Shown here one piece after another: positions 1 to 8,134 of a stretch of DNA of 64,000 nucleotides. Both the position numbers and the translations under genes were made by a program. The notes beneath the pieces are model-generated. The model was not told where the DNA came from and searched no databases. It saw nothing but the letters and a program-made list of their open reading frames with translations. The stretch covers positions 5,162 to 69,161 of the forward strand of contig DAONDQ010000002.1 of the NCBI GenBank assembly GCA_035402645.1, in the 5' to 3' direction. Position 1 is the first letter of the stretch; each line of letters starts with the position of its first letter. Origin of the DNA: DAONDQ01 sp035402645. GTDB lineage: Bacteria; Cloacimonadota; Cloacimonadia; Cloacimonadales; DAONDQ01.

Positions 1-348
1 AGTGTGACGGCGGGTATGGCAGGCGGTACCATCTTTGCCGGAATGTACAAAGAATCCTATGATATCAGGGATTGGCACAGCAAGGTTGGGGTTGGAATCA
101 CATTGTTGCTGGCAACACTGATCATCCAGTTCATCAGCAATCCCTTTAAGGGACTGGTCTATTCACAGATGCTGCTCAGTATTCAACTGCCTATCACGAT
201 TTTCCTGCAAATCTATCTGACTTCCTCCAGCAAAGTCATGGGCAAACATGCAAATTCCACCATCGACAAGCTCTTCCTGTGGCTCACTGGAATCGTCGTT
301 TTGGTGCTCAATGTGATGCTATTTCGGTACCTATTGAAAACGATGTGA
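1..348 (+). CDS. NRAMP-family divalent metal transporter, C-terminal fragment
   Basis: The reading frame is already open at base 1 (AGT GTG ACG ...) and ends with TGA at 346-348, so only the last ~115 residues are in the window. The segment TAGMAGGTIFAGM matches the position of the AGQVIMEGF segment of MntH, and YSQMLLSIQLPITIF followed by SSSKVMGK matches the SQVVLSFGIPFAL ... NKRIMG part of the last NRAMP helices. Three hydrophobic helices are visible. Known NRAMP proteins import Mn2+/Fe2+ with protons across the inner membrane. The metal-binding N-terminal helices are outside the window, so metal specificity cannot be judged. The truncation is a window-edge effect. A different member of the same fold (APC superfamily) is the main alternative. 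Confidence 0.75.
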   Translation, partial: SVTAGMAGGTIFAGMYKESYDIRDWHSKVGVGITLLLATLIIQFISNPFKGLVYSQMLLSIQLPITIFLQIYLTSSSKVMGKHANSTIDKLFLWLTGIVVLVLNVMLFRYLLKTM

Positions 349-487
349 AGTTTAGATAAAACTCTACAGATTCTATTTCCCTGAAAGTCAATTACATCCG
401 AATACCCTTGAAACAGCAAAACGACAGCTAATTTACCATACCATATCCATAGAATAAGTGACTTTTAACCAGAGAGCGAAAGCTAAG

Positions 488-545
488 CCTCCGTTAAACA
501 TCCCTTAAGCATCCCTCAACCATCCCTCAAGATTTGAGAGATGGT
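488..545. repeat. 11 bp periodic array overlapping a hairpin
   Basis: Units CTCCGTTAAAC, CATCCCTTAAG, CATCCCTCAAC and CATCCCTCAAG follow each other with an exact 11 bp period (488-531). The last units form the left arm of an inverted repeat, ACCATCCCTCAA (519-530) against TTGAGAGATGGT (534-545), 11 of 12 positions paired. Confidence 0.6.
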
Positions 546-670
546 TAAGATTTTATTTTGAGATTGTTATCTGTCGTTTATATGAATTTCATATCTACAT
601 CTCTGGTTATTAATAGAAGCGAACAGCAAATAGGAAAAAGAAAATAGCCCAGAAAGAGGTCCCTTTGCAG

Positions 671-705
671 AAGGTTTCAGGTTTCTGGTTACAGGTTACA
701 GTTCA
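671..705. repeat. 7 bp periodic array (CAGGTTA type)
   Basis: Five consecutive heptamers: AAGGTTT, CAGGTTT, CTGGTTA, CAGGTTA, CAGTTCA. A related array sits at 14475-14509. It lies in noncoding DNA. Confidence 0.6.
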
Positions 706-787
706 GAATTGTATATTCGTATGGTTCAGTGAGGGCTGATGAAGAACAGAAATGCAGATTTTATGAATAATAGCTACTACAGATAAG

Positions 788-838
788 TCCTTCCCTTTGG
801 ATAAAGGGAAGGTGGTACGGAGTACCGGATGAGTTTGA
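788..838 (+). repeat. dispersed palindromic element, copy A
   Basis: Two hairpins in a row: stem CCTTCCCTTT / AAAGGGAAGG around GGAT, then GGTAC/GTACC around GGA, then CGGATGAGTTTGA. Other copies lie at 1167-1264, 11197-11403, 11803-11909 and 44088-44167. The size and two-stem structure resemble REP-type elements. Confidence 0.75.
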
Positions 839-1166
839 TTCGTAGGGGTCAGCCATAGTGCTGACCCGATACCGTAAGGTATATCTCTTTCAGCGTCCGC
901 CGAGAGCTTTCTTGGTTCGTTCTTTTGCGGCAAAAGAATGAACATCATTTATTCAAATGCGAACATGTTGATAATAACATTTCTTTAGTCTTATTTACTT
1001 CTTTGTATCGACAAAGAAGTAACAAGAAAACTCTTCTGCCACAATCTCAAGCCATATTCATCCAGATTATGTTATAACAGACTTGAATTAACATTGTACC
1101 TGTGCCTTCGATGTCAGCACATTTGTGCTGTTCCCGCTGTGGCAGAATGCAGAGCAGAAAAGAATG

Positions 1167-1264
1167 CCTTCCCTTTGGACACCGTGCTGAGCTTGACGAA
1201 GTATAAAGGGAAGGCGATGCATTGAGCTTGTCGAAATGTGGTACGGAGTACCGGATGAGTTTGA
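1167..1264 (+). repeat. dispersed palindromic element, copy B, with two nested 24 bp insertions
   Basis: Aligned to copy A, this copy is interrupted twice by 24 bp: at 1179-1202 in the loop of the first stem, and at 1215-1238 between the two stems. Both inserts carry the core TGAGCTTG(A/T)CGAA. The rest, including GGTACGGAGTACCGG and GATGAGTTTGA, is retained. Confidence 0.7.
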
Positions 1265-1509
1265 ATCCCAATAAGAAGGCTTTCAGCGTCCGCTGAATAT
1301 TCAATGCCGGCATGGAATGAGACGCCCATATAGGTTGTCTCTACATCTGAATCGACATTACTAAGAATCGATGGGCAATGAAATTGCATGGGAAAGTTCA
1401 TCAATCAACACATTTTCAATAGATAATCTTAAATGTCATTGACAATAATGTCCATAATTGTTGTTTTATGAGCGTTAATCAATACATGATTGATGAGAAC
1501 GGAGGAATT

Positions 1510-2613
1510 ATGCGCAATGTCTTGATAATTCTGATAGTTTGTGGGACATTCATTTCTTTATTTTCATATCCGACATACGATTTAAGGGAAAATTTCACTT
1601 CACTTGCATTCGATAAATCTCAAGAGCCGCCATATACTTTACAAAGGAATTGTCCATATATGGAGGATTTTGGGAAATCTGTCGGACTAATGCCATATCC
1701 TTTGACATTATTTTGGAATCCAGAACTGAAAGTATTAAAATCCTATGATTCAGAGAGGACTGAAATCTATTGGACAACCAACAGACTGACTTATATACCC
1801 CGGAATGGCAATATTATGGGAGAAATGATTGATGGTGGTTTTTTTGAAGTATGGACACCAGTTAACAAAAATGGTGATTGTCTTTTACAAGACAGATTTA
1901 CAAAACGTTATGTGTTAAAACGCCAATCAGGTAAGGAAATATTTCTTCCACGTTCATTGGATGACATGAAATGGTATCCAACGACATTTGAAGTGCAGTT
2001 TCTAGCGGAATGGCTATTCGTAAGTGGAAAAAATAATAAGGTAAATTATGGTTTCATAGGGGAAAAAGGTAAGTTTATTCATGGAAATCCAATACATCTG
2101 GCTGTAACTTCTGATACGATTTCTTATGTTTGGGAGACACCAAATAAAAAGGATATTCTGATTCAATATGGCAGCAAGGTGGATTCTACTGGCTTAATAT
2201 TGGTTTCAAGGAAAGGTGAGGCATTATGGCACTGTCCAAATCTCAAGGAATATGATAGGGTAGAGCTTAATGGAAAATTCATGAACTATGCACTGTTATC
2301 GAATCAAACCAATTCCAGCAAAATGATTGTGGATCTGCGTAATGGACAAATCCTGGCTGAAGTTCTGTGCAAATGCATGGCAATCGCTGAAGTACAGGAT
2401 ACTTTATTCGCGATTGTCGCAAATGATAAATCAGCAGGCGTGATTGATCTTACAAGAGGCAGATTGATACAAGATTTTTCCAATGACTTGTTTCCGATTA
2501 CAGATGTTCAATTGGTTAAGATAGCAAAAGTGGGTTATCAGATTTTAATTAAGGGTTTTAAATCGGATAAGGAAAAAGATTCAAGGATTTACATTCTGAA
2601 AAGTTATATATAA
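1510..2613 (+). CDS. secreted protein of unknown function, paralogue 1
   Basis: 367 residues from the ATG at 1510, preceded by GGAGGAAT (1501-1508); an upstream in-frame ATG at 1468 lacks a comparable site. The N-terminus (MRNVLIILIVCGTFISLFS) is a typical signal peptide, so export is expected. I do not recognise a family. The sequence is rich in short beta-strand-like stretches with W/Y residues, such as WNPELKVLKSYD, which would fit a beta-propeller-like fold, but that is a guess. It is the upstream member of a tandem pair with the gene at 2673: the first ~50 residues and the last ~90 residues of the two proteins are nearly identical, while the middle is clearly diverged. No C-terminal sorting domain is present. 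It is followed 59 bp later by its paralogue and probably shares its transcript. Confidence 0.75.
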   Translation: MRNVLIILIVCGTFISLFSYPTYDLRENFTSLAFDKSQEPPYTLQRNCPYMEDFGKSVGLMPYPLTLFWNPELKVLKSYDSERTEIYWTTNRLTYIPRNGNIMGEMIDGGFFEVWTPVNKNGDCLLQDRFTKRYVLKRQSGKEIFLPRSLDDMKWYPTTFEVQFLAEWLFVSGKNNKVNYGFIGEKGKFIHGNPIHLAVTSDTISYVWETPNKKDILIQYGSKVDSTGLILVSRKGEALWHCPNLKEYDRVELNGKFMNYALLSNQTNSSKMIVDLRNGQILAEVLCKCMAIAEVQDTLFAIVANDKSAGVIDLTRGRLIQDFSNDLFPITDVQLVKIAKVGYQILIKGFKSDKEKDSRIYILKSYI

Positions 2614-2672
2614 GAGTAAATCTGTCTTAGTTGTATTAATCAAATTGGTAATTGATAAGATACTGAGGAATT

Positions 2673-3755
2673 ATGCGTTGTATGTTCATATTTCTGATTT
2701 TTTGTGGGACATTCATTTCTTTATTTTCATATCCGACATACGATTTAAGGGAGAATTTTAATTCACTTGCATTCGATAAATCCCAAGAGATACCATATAC
2801 TTTACAAAAAAGTAAGAAATTCTATGAAGATGTGGGATTTGCAGGTGGAGAAATGCCGTTAGGGCATTACTTATATTGGAATCCAAAGAAAAAGTTATTG
2901 AGTCTATATGATTCGGACAATTCTTCACATATAGTTTGGAGATATTCGGAACCTAAACTACTTTGGAAAACAAACAGGCTGCAATCATTAGAACTCAATG
3001 ATTGGAAGAGAATGATTGAAAAAAACGGTGATGCGCCAGTACTGTCTCCATTTAATAAAGCAGGTAGTCTGTTAAAAGACAGGTTTTCCAGACAATGGGT
3101 TCTAAAAAACAGATCAGGTAGGGAAATTGTACTGCCAACATCTCTGAAGGATTTGCATTGGTATCCAACATGTAGCTATTTAGGAAATGAGAATGATTTG
3201 TTATTTGCGGGGATTGTTAATAACAAAATTACATATGCTTTTGTGAATGATGAAGGAAGATTGATGGAAGATGGTCCCATCTCTATCACTGCATCTGCAG
3301 ATACAATTATGCATGTTCTGATAATGCCTGATGAAAAGGATGTTCTTGTTCAATATAGTAATAAATTGGGTTCCATGGGATTATTACTTGTATCTAAAAC
3401 TGGAAAAACACTCTGGCATATGACTGATTTACCTAAATTTGAGAGAATCGATGTTGATAGAAAATACTTGAATTTTGCGATGTTATCTAATAGTGCCAAT
3501 TCCAGCAAAATGATTGTGGATCTGCGTAATGGACAAATCCAGGCGGAAGTCCTGTGCAAATGCATGGCTATCGCCGAAGCACAGGATACTTTATTGGCGA
3601 TTGTCGCAAATGATAAATCAGCAGGTGTGATTGATGTTACAAGAGGAAAACTAATTCAGGATTTTTCTAAGGACTTGTATCCGATTACAGATGTGGAGTT
3701 AGTTAAGATAGCAATTGAAGGCTATCAGATCATGATTAAGGGTTTTAAAATCTGA
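2673..3755 (+). CDS. secreted protein of unknown function, paralogue 2, frameshifted at the C-terminus
   Basis: 360 residues, start ATG 2673 preceded by GAGGAATT. It has the same signal peptide type and termini as the gene at 1510, with a diverged middle. The coding sequence stops at 3753-3755 because of one extra A in the run at 3747-3750: paralogue 1 reads GGTTTTAAATCGGAT, this copy reads GGTTTTAAAATCTGA. Removing that A restores a tail SDKEKDSRIYILK that matches paralogue 1 and would end at TAA near 3808. The homology of the DNA after the stop shows that the original gene was longer. The indel may be a real mutation or a homopolymer assembly error. Function unknown. Confidence 0.75.
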   Translation: MRCMFIFLIFCGTFISLFSYPTYDLRENFNSLAFDKSQEIPYTLQKSKKFYEDVGFAGGEMPLGHYLYWNPKKKLLSLYDSDNSSHIVWRYSEPKLLWKTNRLQSLELNDWKRMIEKNGDAPVLSPFNKAGSLLKDRFSRQWVLKNRSGREIVLPTSLKDLHWYPTCSYLGNENDLLFAGIVNNKITYAFVNDEGRLMEDGPISITASADTIMHVLIMPDEKDVLVQYSNKLGSMGLLLVSKTGKTLWHMTDLPKFERIDVDRKYLNFAMLSNSANSSKMIVDLRNGQIQAEVLCKCMAIAEAQDTLLAIVANDKSAGVIDVTRGKLIQDFSKDLYPITDVELVKIAIEGYQIMIKGFKI

Positions 3756-3849
3756 TAAGGAAAAAGATTCAAGGATTTACATTCTGAAAAGGTATATAAA
3801 AGAATAAATTTGTTTTGTTGTGGAATGAAAGGCTAAAGCCCTCAATTTA

Positions 3850-3893
3850 TCCTCCCCCTCCCCAGTGCCATTGGGCACTGGGGAGGGGGAGGA
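3850..3893. repeat. perfect 20 bp GC-rich hairpin
   Basis: Arms 3850-3869 and 3874-3893 are perfectly complementary (TCCTCCCCCTCCCCAGTGCC and its complement) around ATTG, and are followed by a T/A-rich stretch. It could stop transcription after the tandem secreted genes, but a similar structure at 6582-6634 suggests a dispersed element. Confidence 0.7.
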
Positions 3894-3920
3894 TTATTAT
3901 CATTATATTAAATTTCCCGA

Positions 3921-3970
3921 CCTGGGGTTCGCACCCCAGGCTATGTGCTGTCACATCTCCGATGTTGACA
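3921..3970 (+). repeat. dispersed hairpin element, copy upstream of the DUF4932-like gene
   Basis: Begins with the hairpin CCTGGGGT/ACCCCAGG and continues with CTATGTG..CACATCT.CGATGTTGACA. It matches 6661-6710 at 46 of 50 positions in the same orientation; a partial inverted copy lies at 6536-6555. Confidence 0.7.
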
Positions 3971-4057
3971 ATTCTCATACATAGCTTTGATTCTGAACCC
4001 AAGTATTATTATTAATGAATTATGGGTTTTGAAATATTTGGAATTAGAGGAGATACA

Positions 4058-5632
4058 ATGCGTAATGATAACTTCATAAAACCATGCAAACGAAATTCAA
4101 ATGATTTACTTGTTGCGGTTGATCCTCGTATTGAGTTGCTCAATATATTACAATATTTGGCAGAAAGCGATATGGTGCAGAAAAACTCTTTCGAATATAG
4201 CACAAAAGTAAGTGAATGGTTTGAAAAACATAAATCCCATCCGGCAGTCACAACTCTACAGGAATGGGAAACAAAGGGTTTTACATATGACCTTCCGATG
4301 AGATTCTTTCTTCAATTTGAAGGAGTTCCGTTCACTTCGCAGGCGTTTAGGATTCCTGATTTCGACATGGATATGCATGTGAAACGCATGAAAAGCATTG
4401 GGAATGATGCAGAAATCAATAAATTCATCAATTACTTACGGAAATTTACAGAAGATAGTAGGTTTGTCGAGTTCTATGATCAAAACAGGTCGTTTTATGA
4501 AGCAATCCTGGATGAAGCTGAGAAAATTCTCAAGGATATACCCATTGTGAAAACCATGAAAGACTGGTTTGGATACAGTCTGAACAAGTTTACATATCTG
4601 ATATGTCCTTTGCTGAACATGGATGGTTACGGGCCAGCAATGCAAAATCCGGATGGGAGTCTTGATGCCTATTGCGTCAGTGCTTTCATTATGAGTACAG
4701 ACAAGGAAATCACGCGTTTGGCAAATTCCATGATGCTATTCCATGAATTCAGTCACTCTTATGTAAATCCCCTGGTTGAAAAATACTATCCGCAATTGAA
4801 ACAGGCTCTAAATTTGTATAAACCCTTTCGGAATAATAGAGATTTTTCAGTATATGAGGGCTGGTTTACAATTCTTTGCGAGCATTTTGTCCGTGCTGCT
4901 GAATCGCGGCTGACTCCTCTAAGTTTATATGGGGAAATAGCGAATGTTATGAATATGGACTCCAATGGAGGTTTTATTTATCTGGATTTCATAACCGACT
5001 TGTTAGCTCAATATGAGATGCAAAGAGATCAAACTGGTATAACCTATAGTCAATATTTTCCTGTCTTTGTCGAGAAACTGCTTTCACTGGCGGAAAATCC
5101 TGACGCATATATTCGGGAACAAAACAAATTCCGTGGTCCTTTTAACGCAGCAAGGTCGAGAGAAGAGGTTATTATTATTCCGGATCCTTCAGAACATGAA
5201 GAAGTGGAAGAATGCATCATGCCGGATGTAAACTTTCTGCTTTCGTTGGGAAATAAGAAACTTATAACAGATCGACAAGCAATGAGATTGAAATTGAATC
5301 GTTGCACCATATACGTGTATGGGACAATAGAGGGCAATTCGTGGTTGAAGAAACATCAGCATATTCTTCCATTTCAAGTATTTCCTGACAAGATCATAGC
5401 CGATAAGGAGTATATAGGTTCTGACTTGAGGATCATTTCATGCCTGCCCAATCCGGGGAATCGTAAATATGGTGTTTGCATCTATACGGCTCAGACAATA
5501 CAGGCAATGAAGAACAGCAATACTGTCTTTCATGGACCCGAAGATTTTGTGATATCGGACAGCAATTGTCAAATACTTGGACATGGTAACTTTAACAAAA
5601 AAGGTGAATTATGGTCATTTCAAATTCAATGA
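4058..5632 (+). CDS. DUF4932-like zinc metallopeptidase
   Basis: 524 residues from ATG 4058, preceded by AGAGGAG; an in-frame ATG at 4022 has no such site. The motif HEFSHSYVNP (H229, E230, H233) is an HExxH zinc site followed by the VNP typical of the DUF4932 family. A further acidic residue in EGWFTILCEHF about 45 residues downstream could be the third ligand. No signal peptide or membrane segment is visible, so the enzyme is probably cytoplasmic. The last ~120 residues (after PDPSEHEEVEE) form a separate region I do not recognise. The 3' end overlaps the following GNAT gene by 22 bases, implying co-translation. Substrate unknown. Similar hairpin elements lie on both sides of this gene pair. 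Confidence 0.7.
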   Translation: MRNDNFIKPCKRNSNDLLVAVDPRIELLNILQYLAESDMVQKNSFEYSTKVSEWFEKHKSHPAVTTLQEWETKGFTYDLPMRFFLQFEGVPFTSQAFRIPDFDMDMHVKRMKSIGNDAEINKFINYLRKFTEDSRFVEFYDQNRSFYEAILDEAEKILKDIPIVKTMKDWFGYSLNKFTYLICPLLNMDGYGPAMQNPDGSLDAYCVSAFIMSTDKEITRLANSMMLFHEFSHSYVNPLVEKYYPQLKQALNLYKPFRNNRDFSVYEGWFTILCEHFVRAAESRLTPLSLYGEIANVMNMDSNGGFIYLDFITDLLAQYEMQRDQTGITYSQYFPVFVEKLLSLAENPDAYIREQNKFRGPFNAARSREEVIIIPDPSEHEEVEECIMPDVNFLLSLGNKKLITDRQAMRLKLNRCTIYVYGTIEGNSWLKKHQHILPFQVFPDKIIADKEYIGSDLRIISCLPNPGNRKYGVCIYTAQTIQAMKNSNTVFHGPEDFVISDSNCQILGHGNFNKKGELWSFQIQ

Positions 5633-6453
5633 ATAATCAATCTGTATCATTCCCAATAGGTTTTACCTTCACTCCCATGAAGGAGGAAGAACTGACCTTT
5701 GACTTACATATGTGGGCGATGGACATCTGCGAGATGTTTAAAACCTACTTTCACAAACCATATTTTTATCCGTATATCCTGAAAAGTGATGGTGAATTCG
5801 CCGGAGTCAGTGAACTCATTATCAATGGCAAGGTTGCCTGGCTGGGATCTGTGATTGTTCTTGAGAAATTTCGCAACCGGGGCTTGGGCACTTCCATGGT
5901 GAAGGTGATCATGCAGAAAGCGGATGAGCTTGGTTGTGATACGCAAATTCTCTATGCAACGGATATGGGAAAGCCCATTTATGAGAAACTGGGATTCAGA
6001 CATGAAGCGAATTTTCTTCTATATGAGCATGATGAACTGATACCGGAACAGAGATACTGTAATGTCATTCCAATCGAACCAAAGGATAGGGAAGAGATTC
6101 TGAAACTGGATAAGGAAATTACAGGTGAAGACAGAACACTCCTGTTGGAAGATTATTGGGAAGGGGCAGTTCAGTATGTGGAAAACGGGAAACTGACAGG
6201 TTATATTCTTCCTGCTCTCGGCATAGGCTTTACGGCAGCATTGACCGAACAGGCAGCAGAAAACCTGATTAGTTACAAGATAAGTATCAATAAACCCTAT
6301 TTCATTTTTCCCGAATCAAATACCCTATGCAAAAACATACTTGAATCGAAGGGCTACAAGTATACGCGGGACAATCTGCGGATGGTTTATGGAAAGGGAT
6401 TGGCTTTCCAGGAAAAATATGTGTTCAGCAGAGGATTCGGGTATTCGGGATAA
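5611..6453 (+). CDS. GNAT-family N-acetyltransferase
   Basis: 280 residues; the start at 5611 lies inside the preceding peptidase gene and has AGGTGA just upstream. Residues ~15-145 form a GNAT domain: GVSELIINGKVAWLGSVIV is the central strand region, RNRGLGTSMV is the acetyl-CoA binding motif A (R/Q-x-x-G-x-G/A), and YEKLGF is the conserved C-terminal strand/turn. The remaining ~130 residues resemble a second degenerate acetyltransferase-like half without the binding loop, as in two-lobed GNAT proteins. The substrate cannot be deduced. Overlap with the peptidase gene suggests that the two proteins work together or are at least made in fixed ratio. Confidence 0.8.
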   Translation: MVISNSMNNQSVSFPIGFTFTPMKEEELTFDLHMWAMDICEMFKTYFHKPYFYPYILKSDGEFAGVSELIINGKVAWLGSVIVLEKFRNRGLGTSMVKVIMQKADELGCDTQILYATDMGKPIYEKLGFRHEANFLLYEHDELIPEQRYCNVIPIEPKDREEILKLDKEITGEDRTLLLEDYWEGAVQYVENGKLTGYILPALGIGFTAALTEQAAENLISYKISINKPYFIFPESNTLCKNILESKGYKYTRDNLRMVYGKGLAFQEKYVFSRGFGYSG

Positions 6454-6535
6454 TTGGAACGCCGATTTGTTATCGGCGTGCGAGGTAAATTTGTATTCAC
6501 CTCTTTCTTAGTTCTGTAAGAACGTTATCCTATAG

Positions 6536-6710
6536 CCTGGGGTGTAAACCCCAGGACAAAAGCAGGATACCCTTTTAAAATGTCCATCCCATCCCTTGTG
6601 GCAATATGCAATTGCCACAGGGGAGGGGGTGGACTAAATTCCAATTTATACCATGTCTTACCTGGGGTTCACACCCCAGGCTATGTGATGGCACATCTGC
6701 GATGTTGACA
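6536..6710. repeat. composite hairpin element, copy downstream of the GNAT gene
   Basis: Three parts: an inverted copy of the CCTGGGGT hairpin (6536-6555); a long imperfect GC-rich hairpin (6582-6634, loop near 6606-6610, arms containing TTGTGGCAAT and ATTGCCACAGG); and a direct copy of the 3921-3970 element (6661-6710). The order GC-rich hairpin then CCTGGGGT element is the same as at 3850-3970. The remainder of the 410 bp gap shows nothing else. Confidence 0.65.
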
Positions 6711-6864
6711 TTTCTGATGCAGTACTTTTTCTCTGTATCAATGAATAGAGAAACCAAAGAGATCACCTTTCTACAGGATTCAGCTTCACTCTTATATGAA
6801 AGAGCAAGGTTTGAACTATGAGCTTCTGATGTGTGAAATAAATACAGCACTGGAGGTTGACTGA

Positions 6865-7512
6865 ATGAAAACGTACTTTCTCTTGATCACAATGATTTTG
6901 TTTATAAGCAGCTTTTGCTTTGCCCAGAATTCAGATTCACTGGAAATCTCAGGTTTGAAAACGAGTTATGCACACGAATTCAATTATGTGGATCGTTATT
7001 CTATGAGTTTTGATCGAAAACTGATTAAGCCAATCAATATGGATTGTGCATTGTTTGGTTTCTCGAAAATTGGGCGTGACCCTTTTAATAATAACAAGGA
7101 TAATTACTCTTTTCTCCCTATATACTCAACAATATTAGCATTCATACCAGGTTGTTTCTCAAAAGATAGAAACGGTTTAATGGAAAGTGATTATTATCCA
7201 TTATATGCTTTACCCACATTATTGACTAGTACACTATATTTCATACCGCTGGTGAAAAGCTCACATGGGATAAACCCCATTTCAGAGCAACATGTTGATG
7301 TTTTTTTTAAGAACGATGCGGACTATTATGCACAGCACCATCCGTGGTTTCAAACGGCTCCGGGTTTGGGGCTAAGATATTGTAATAATAAATGGGCTGA
7401 ATTAGTCGTATGTGTAGGGGGAGAACGTGCTTTCCAAGGAGATTTGAAAGGAAGATACAGGGTGGAAAATAAACTTTATGTTAAAGTAGCAATAACGCCG
7501 CCAATGGAATAA
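6865..7512 (+). CDS. small secreted protein of unknown function
   Basis: 215 residues with an N-terminal signal peptide (MKTYFLLITMILFISSFCFAQ) and a good GGAGG site seven bases before the ATG. The mature part has alternating hydrophobic/polar stretches (LVVCVGGERAF, KLYVKVAITPP) and a more hydrophobic segment in the middle (residues ~95-135). This would fit a small outer-membrane or periplasmic protein, but I recognise no family. It is a single gene between a repeat region and the Nudix gene. Confidence 0.6.
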   Translation: MKTYFLLITMILFISSFCFAQNSDSLEISGLKTSYAHEFNYVDRYSMSFDRKLIKPINMDCALFGFSKIGRDPFNNNKDNYSFLPIYSTILAFIPGCFSKDRNGLMESDYYPLYALPTLLTSTLYFIPLVKSSHGINPISEQHVDVFFKNDADYYAQHHPWFQTAPGLGLRYCNNKWAELVVCVGGERAFQGDLKGRYRVENKLYVKVAITPPME

Positions 7513-7574
7513 TCACCTTTTTGTCAGTCCCCCTTTTTCCTTGACATCATACAAATACATGAAAGTTTCAAATT

Positions 7575-8126
7575 ATGAGCATTTTAACGAAGGAAAACTA
7601 CAAGGATATCCATTACTGCATACGCTGCGGAACTGGTCTGGAATTGCACGAAGACCATGAAGGCAAGCTGCGTCCGAAATGCCCTGCCTGTGGCTGGATT
7701 TTCTATAAGAATCCTGTACCTGCAGTGGCAGTTGTGGTTTTCAATGAAAAGAATGAACTCCTGATCATCAAGCGGAATAATGAGCCCAAGATGGGCACGT
7801 GGTCACTTCCCAGCGGGTATATGGAAATATACCAGACACCGGAAGATACTGCTGTTGATGAGATGGAAGAAGAAACCGGACTGATTGGAGAAGTGAACCA
7901 TTTCATCGGGTACTATTCCGGTCATTCTGTTTTCTACGAACAGGTACTCTCACTCGGTTTCAACATGAGAGTCACTGGAGGTGTGCTTGCTGCAGGAGAT
8001 GACGCTGCAGAAGCATGCTATGTCCCGCTGGACAAGCTCCCTCCCATCGCATTTGCTGCGCACAGGTATTTCATCCAGAAGGAAATGCAGAGACTGAACA
8101 GCGAATATCCGATTGAGAAGGCTTAG
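7575..8126 (+). CDS. Nudix hydrolase with N-terminal zinc ribbon
   Basis: 183 residues. CIRCG near residue 12 and CPACG near residue 36 form a four-cysteine zinc ribbon like that of NADH pyrophosphatases, but the large N-terminal NudC domain is absent. The Nudix box runs from G in SGYMEIYQTPEDT to EEETGL. The catalytic core EMEEETG is intact, while the usual first Glu is Gln and the usual Arg before the core is Asp. Nudix enzymes split nucleoside diphosphates linked to another group; ADP-ribose or a dinucleotide is a likely substrate here. No clear ribosome binding site precedes the ATG at 7575, although a TTGACA hexamer lies ~30 bases upstream. Confidence 0.8.
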   Translation: MSILTKENYKDIHYCIRCGTGLELHEDHEGKLRPKCPACGWIFYKNPVPAVAVVVFNEKNELLIIKRNNEPKMGTWSLPSGYMEIYQTPEDTAVDEMEEETGLIGEVNHFIGYYSGHSVFYEQVLSLGFNMRVTGGVLAAGDDAAEACYVPLDKLPPIAFAAHRYFIQKEMQRLNSEYPIEKA

Positions 8127-8134
8127 CCTGCACA

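Larger units (their letters stand above)
349..1509. other. noncoding, repeat-rich intergenic region
   Basis: About 1.16 kb without a convincing gene. It holds an 11 bp periodic array with a hairpin (488-545), a 7 bp periodic array (671-705), two copies of the dispersed palindromic element (788-838 and 1167-1264), and further hairpins: GGGTCAGC/GCTGACCC near 844-868 and TTCTTTTG/CAAAAGAA near 921-939. The short open frames here run through these palindromes and have no ribosome binding site. Confidence 0.7.

Noticed and set aside
703..1404. Overlapping open frames in the first intergenic region as small genes
   Set aside because: They run across palindromic elements, repeat the same repeat-derived peptides (e.g. 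THPVLRTTF), and lack ribosome binding sites.
7541..7574. Promoter for the Nudix gene from TTGACA at about 7541
   Set aside because: No acceptable -10 hexamer occurs 15-19 bases downstream, so the hexamer alone is not enough.
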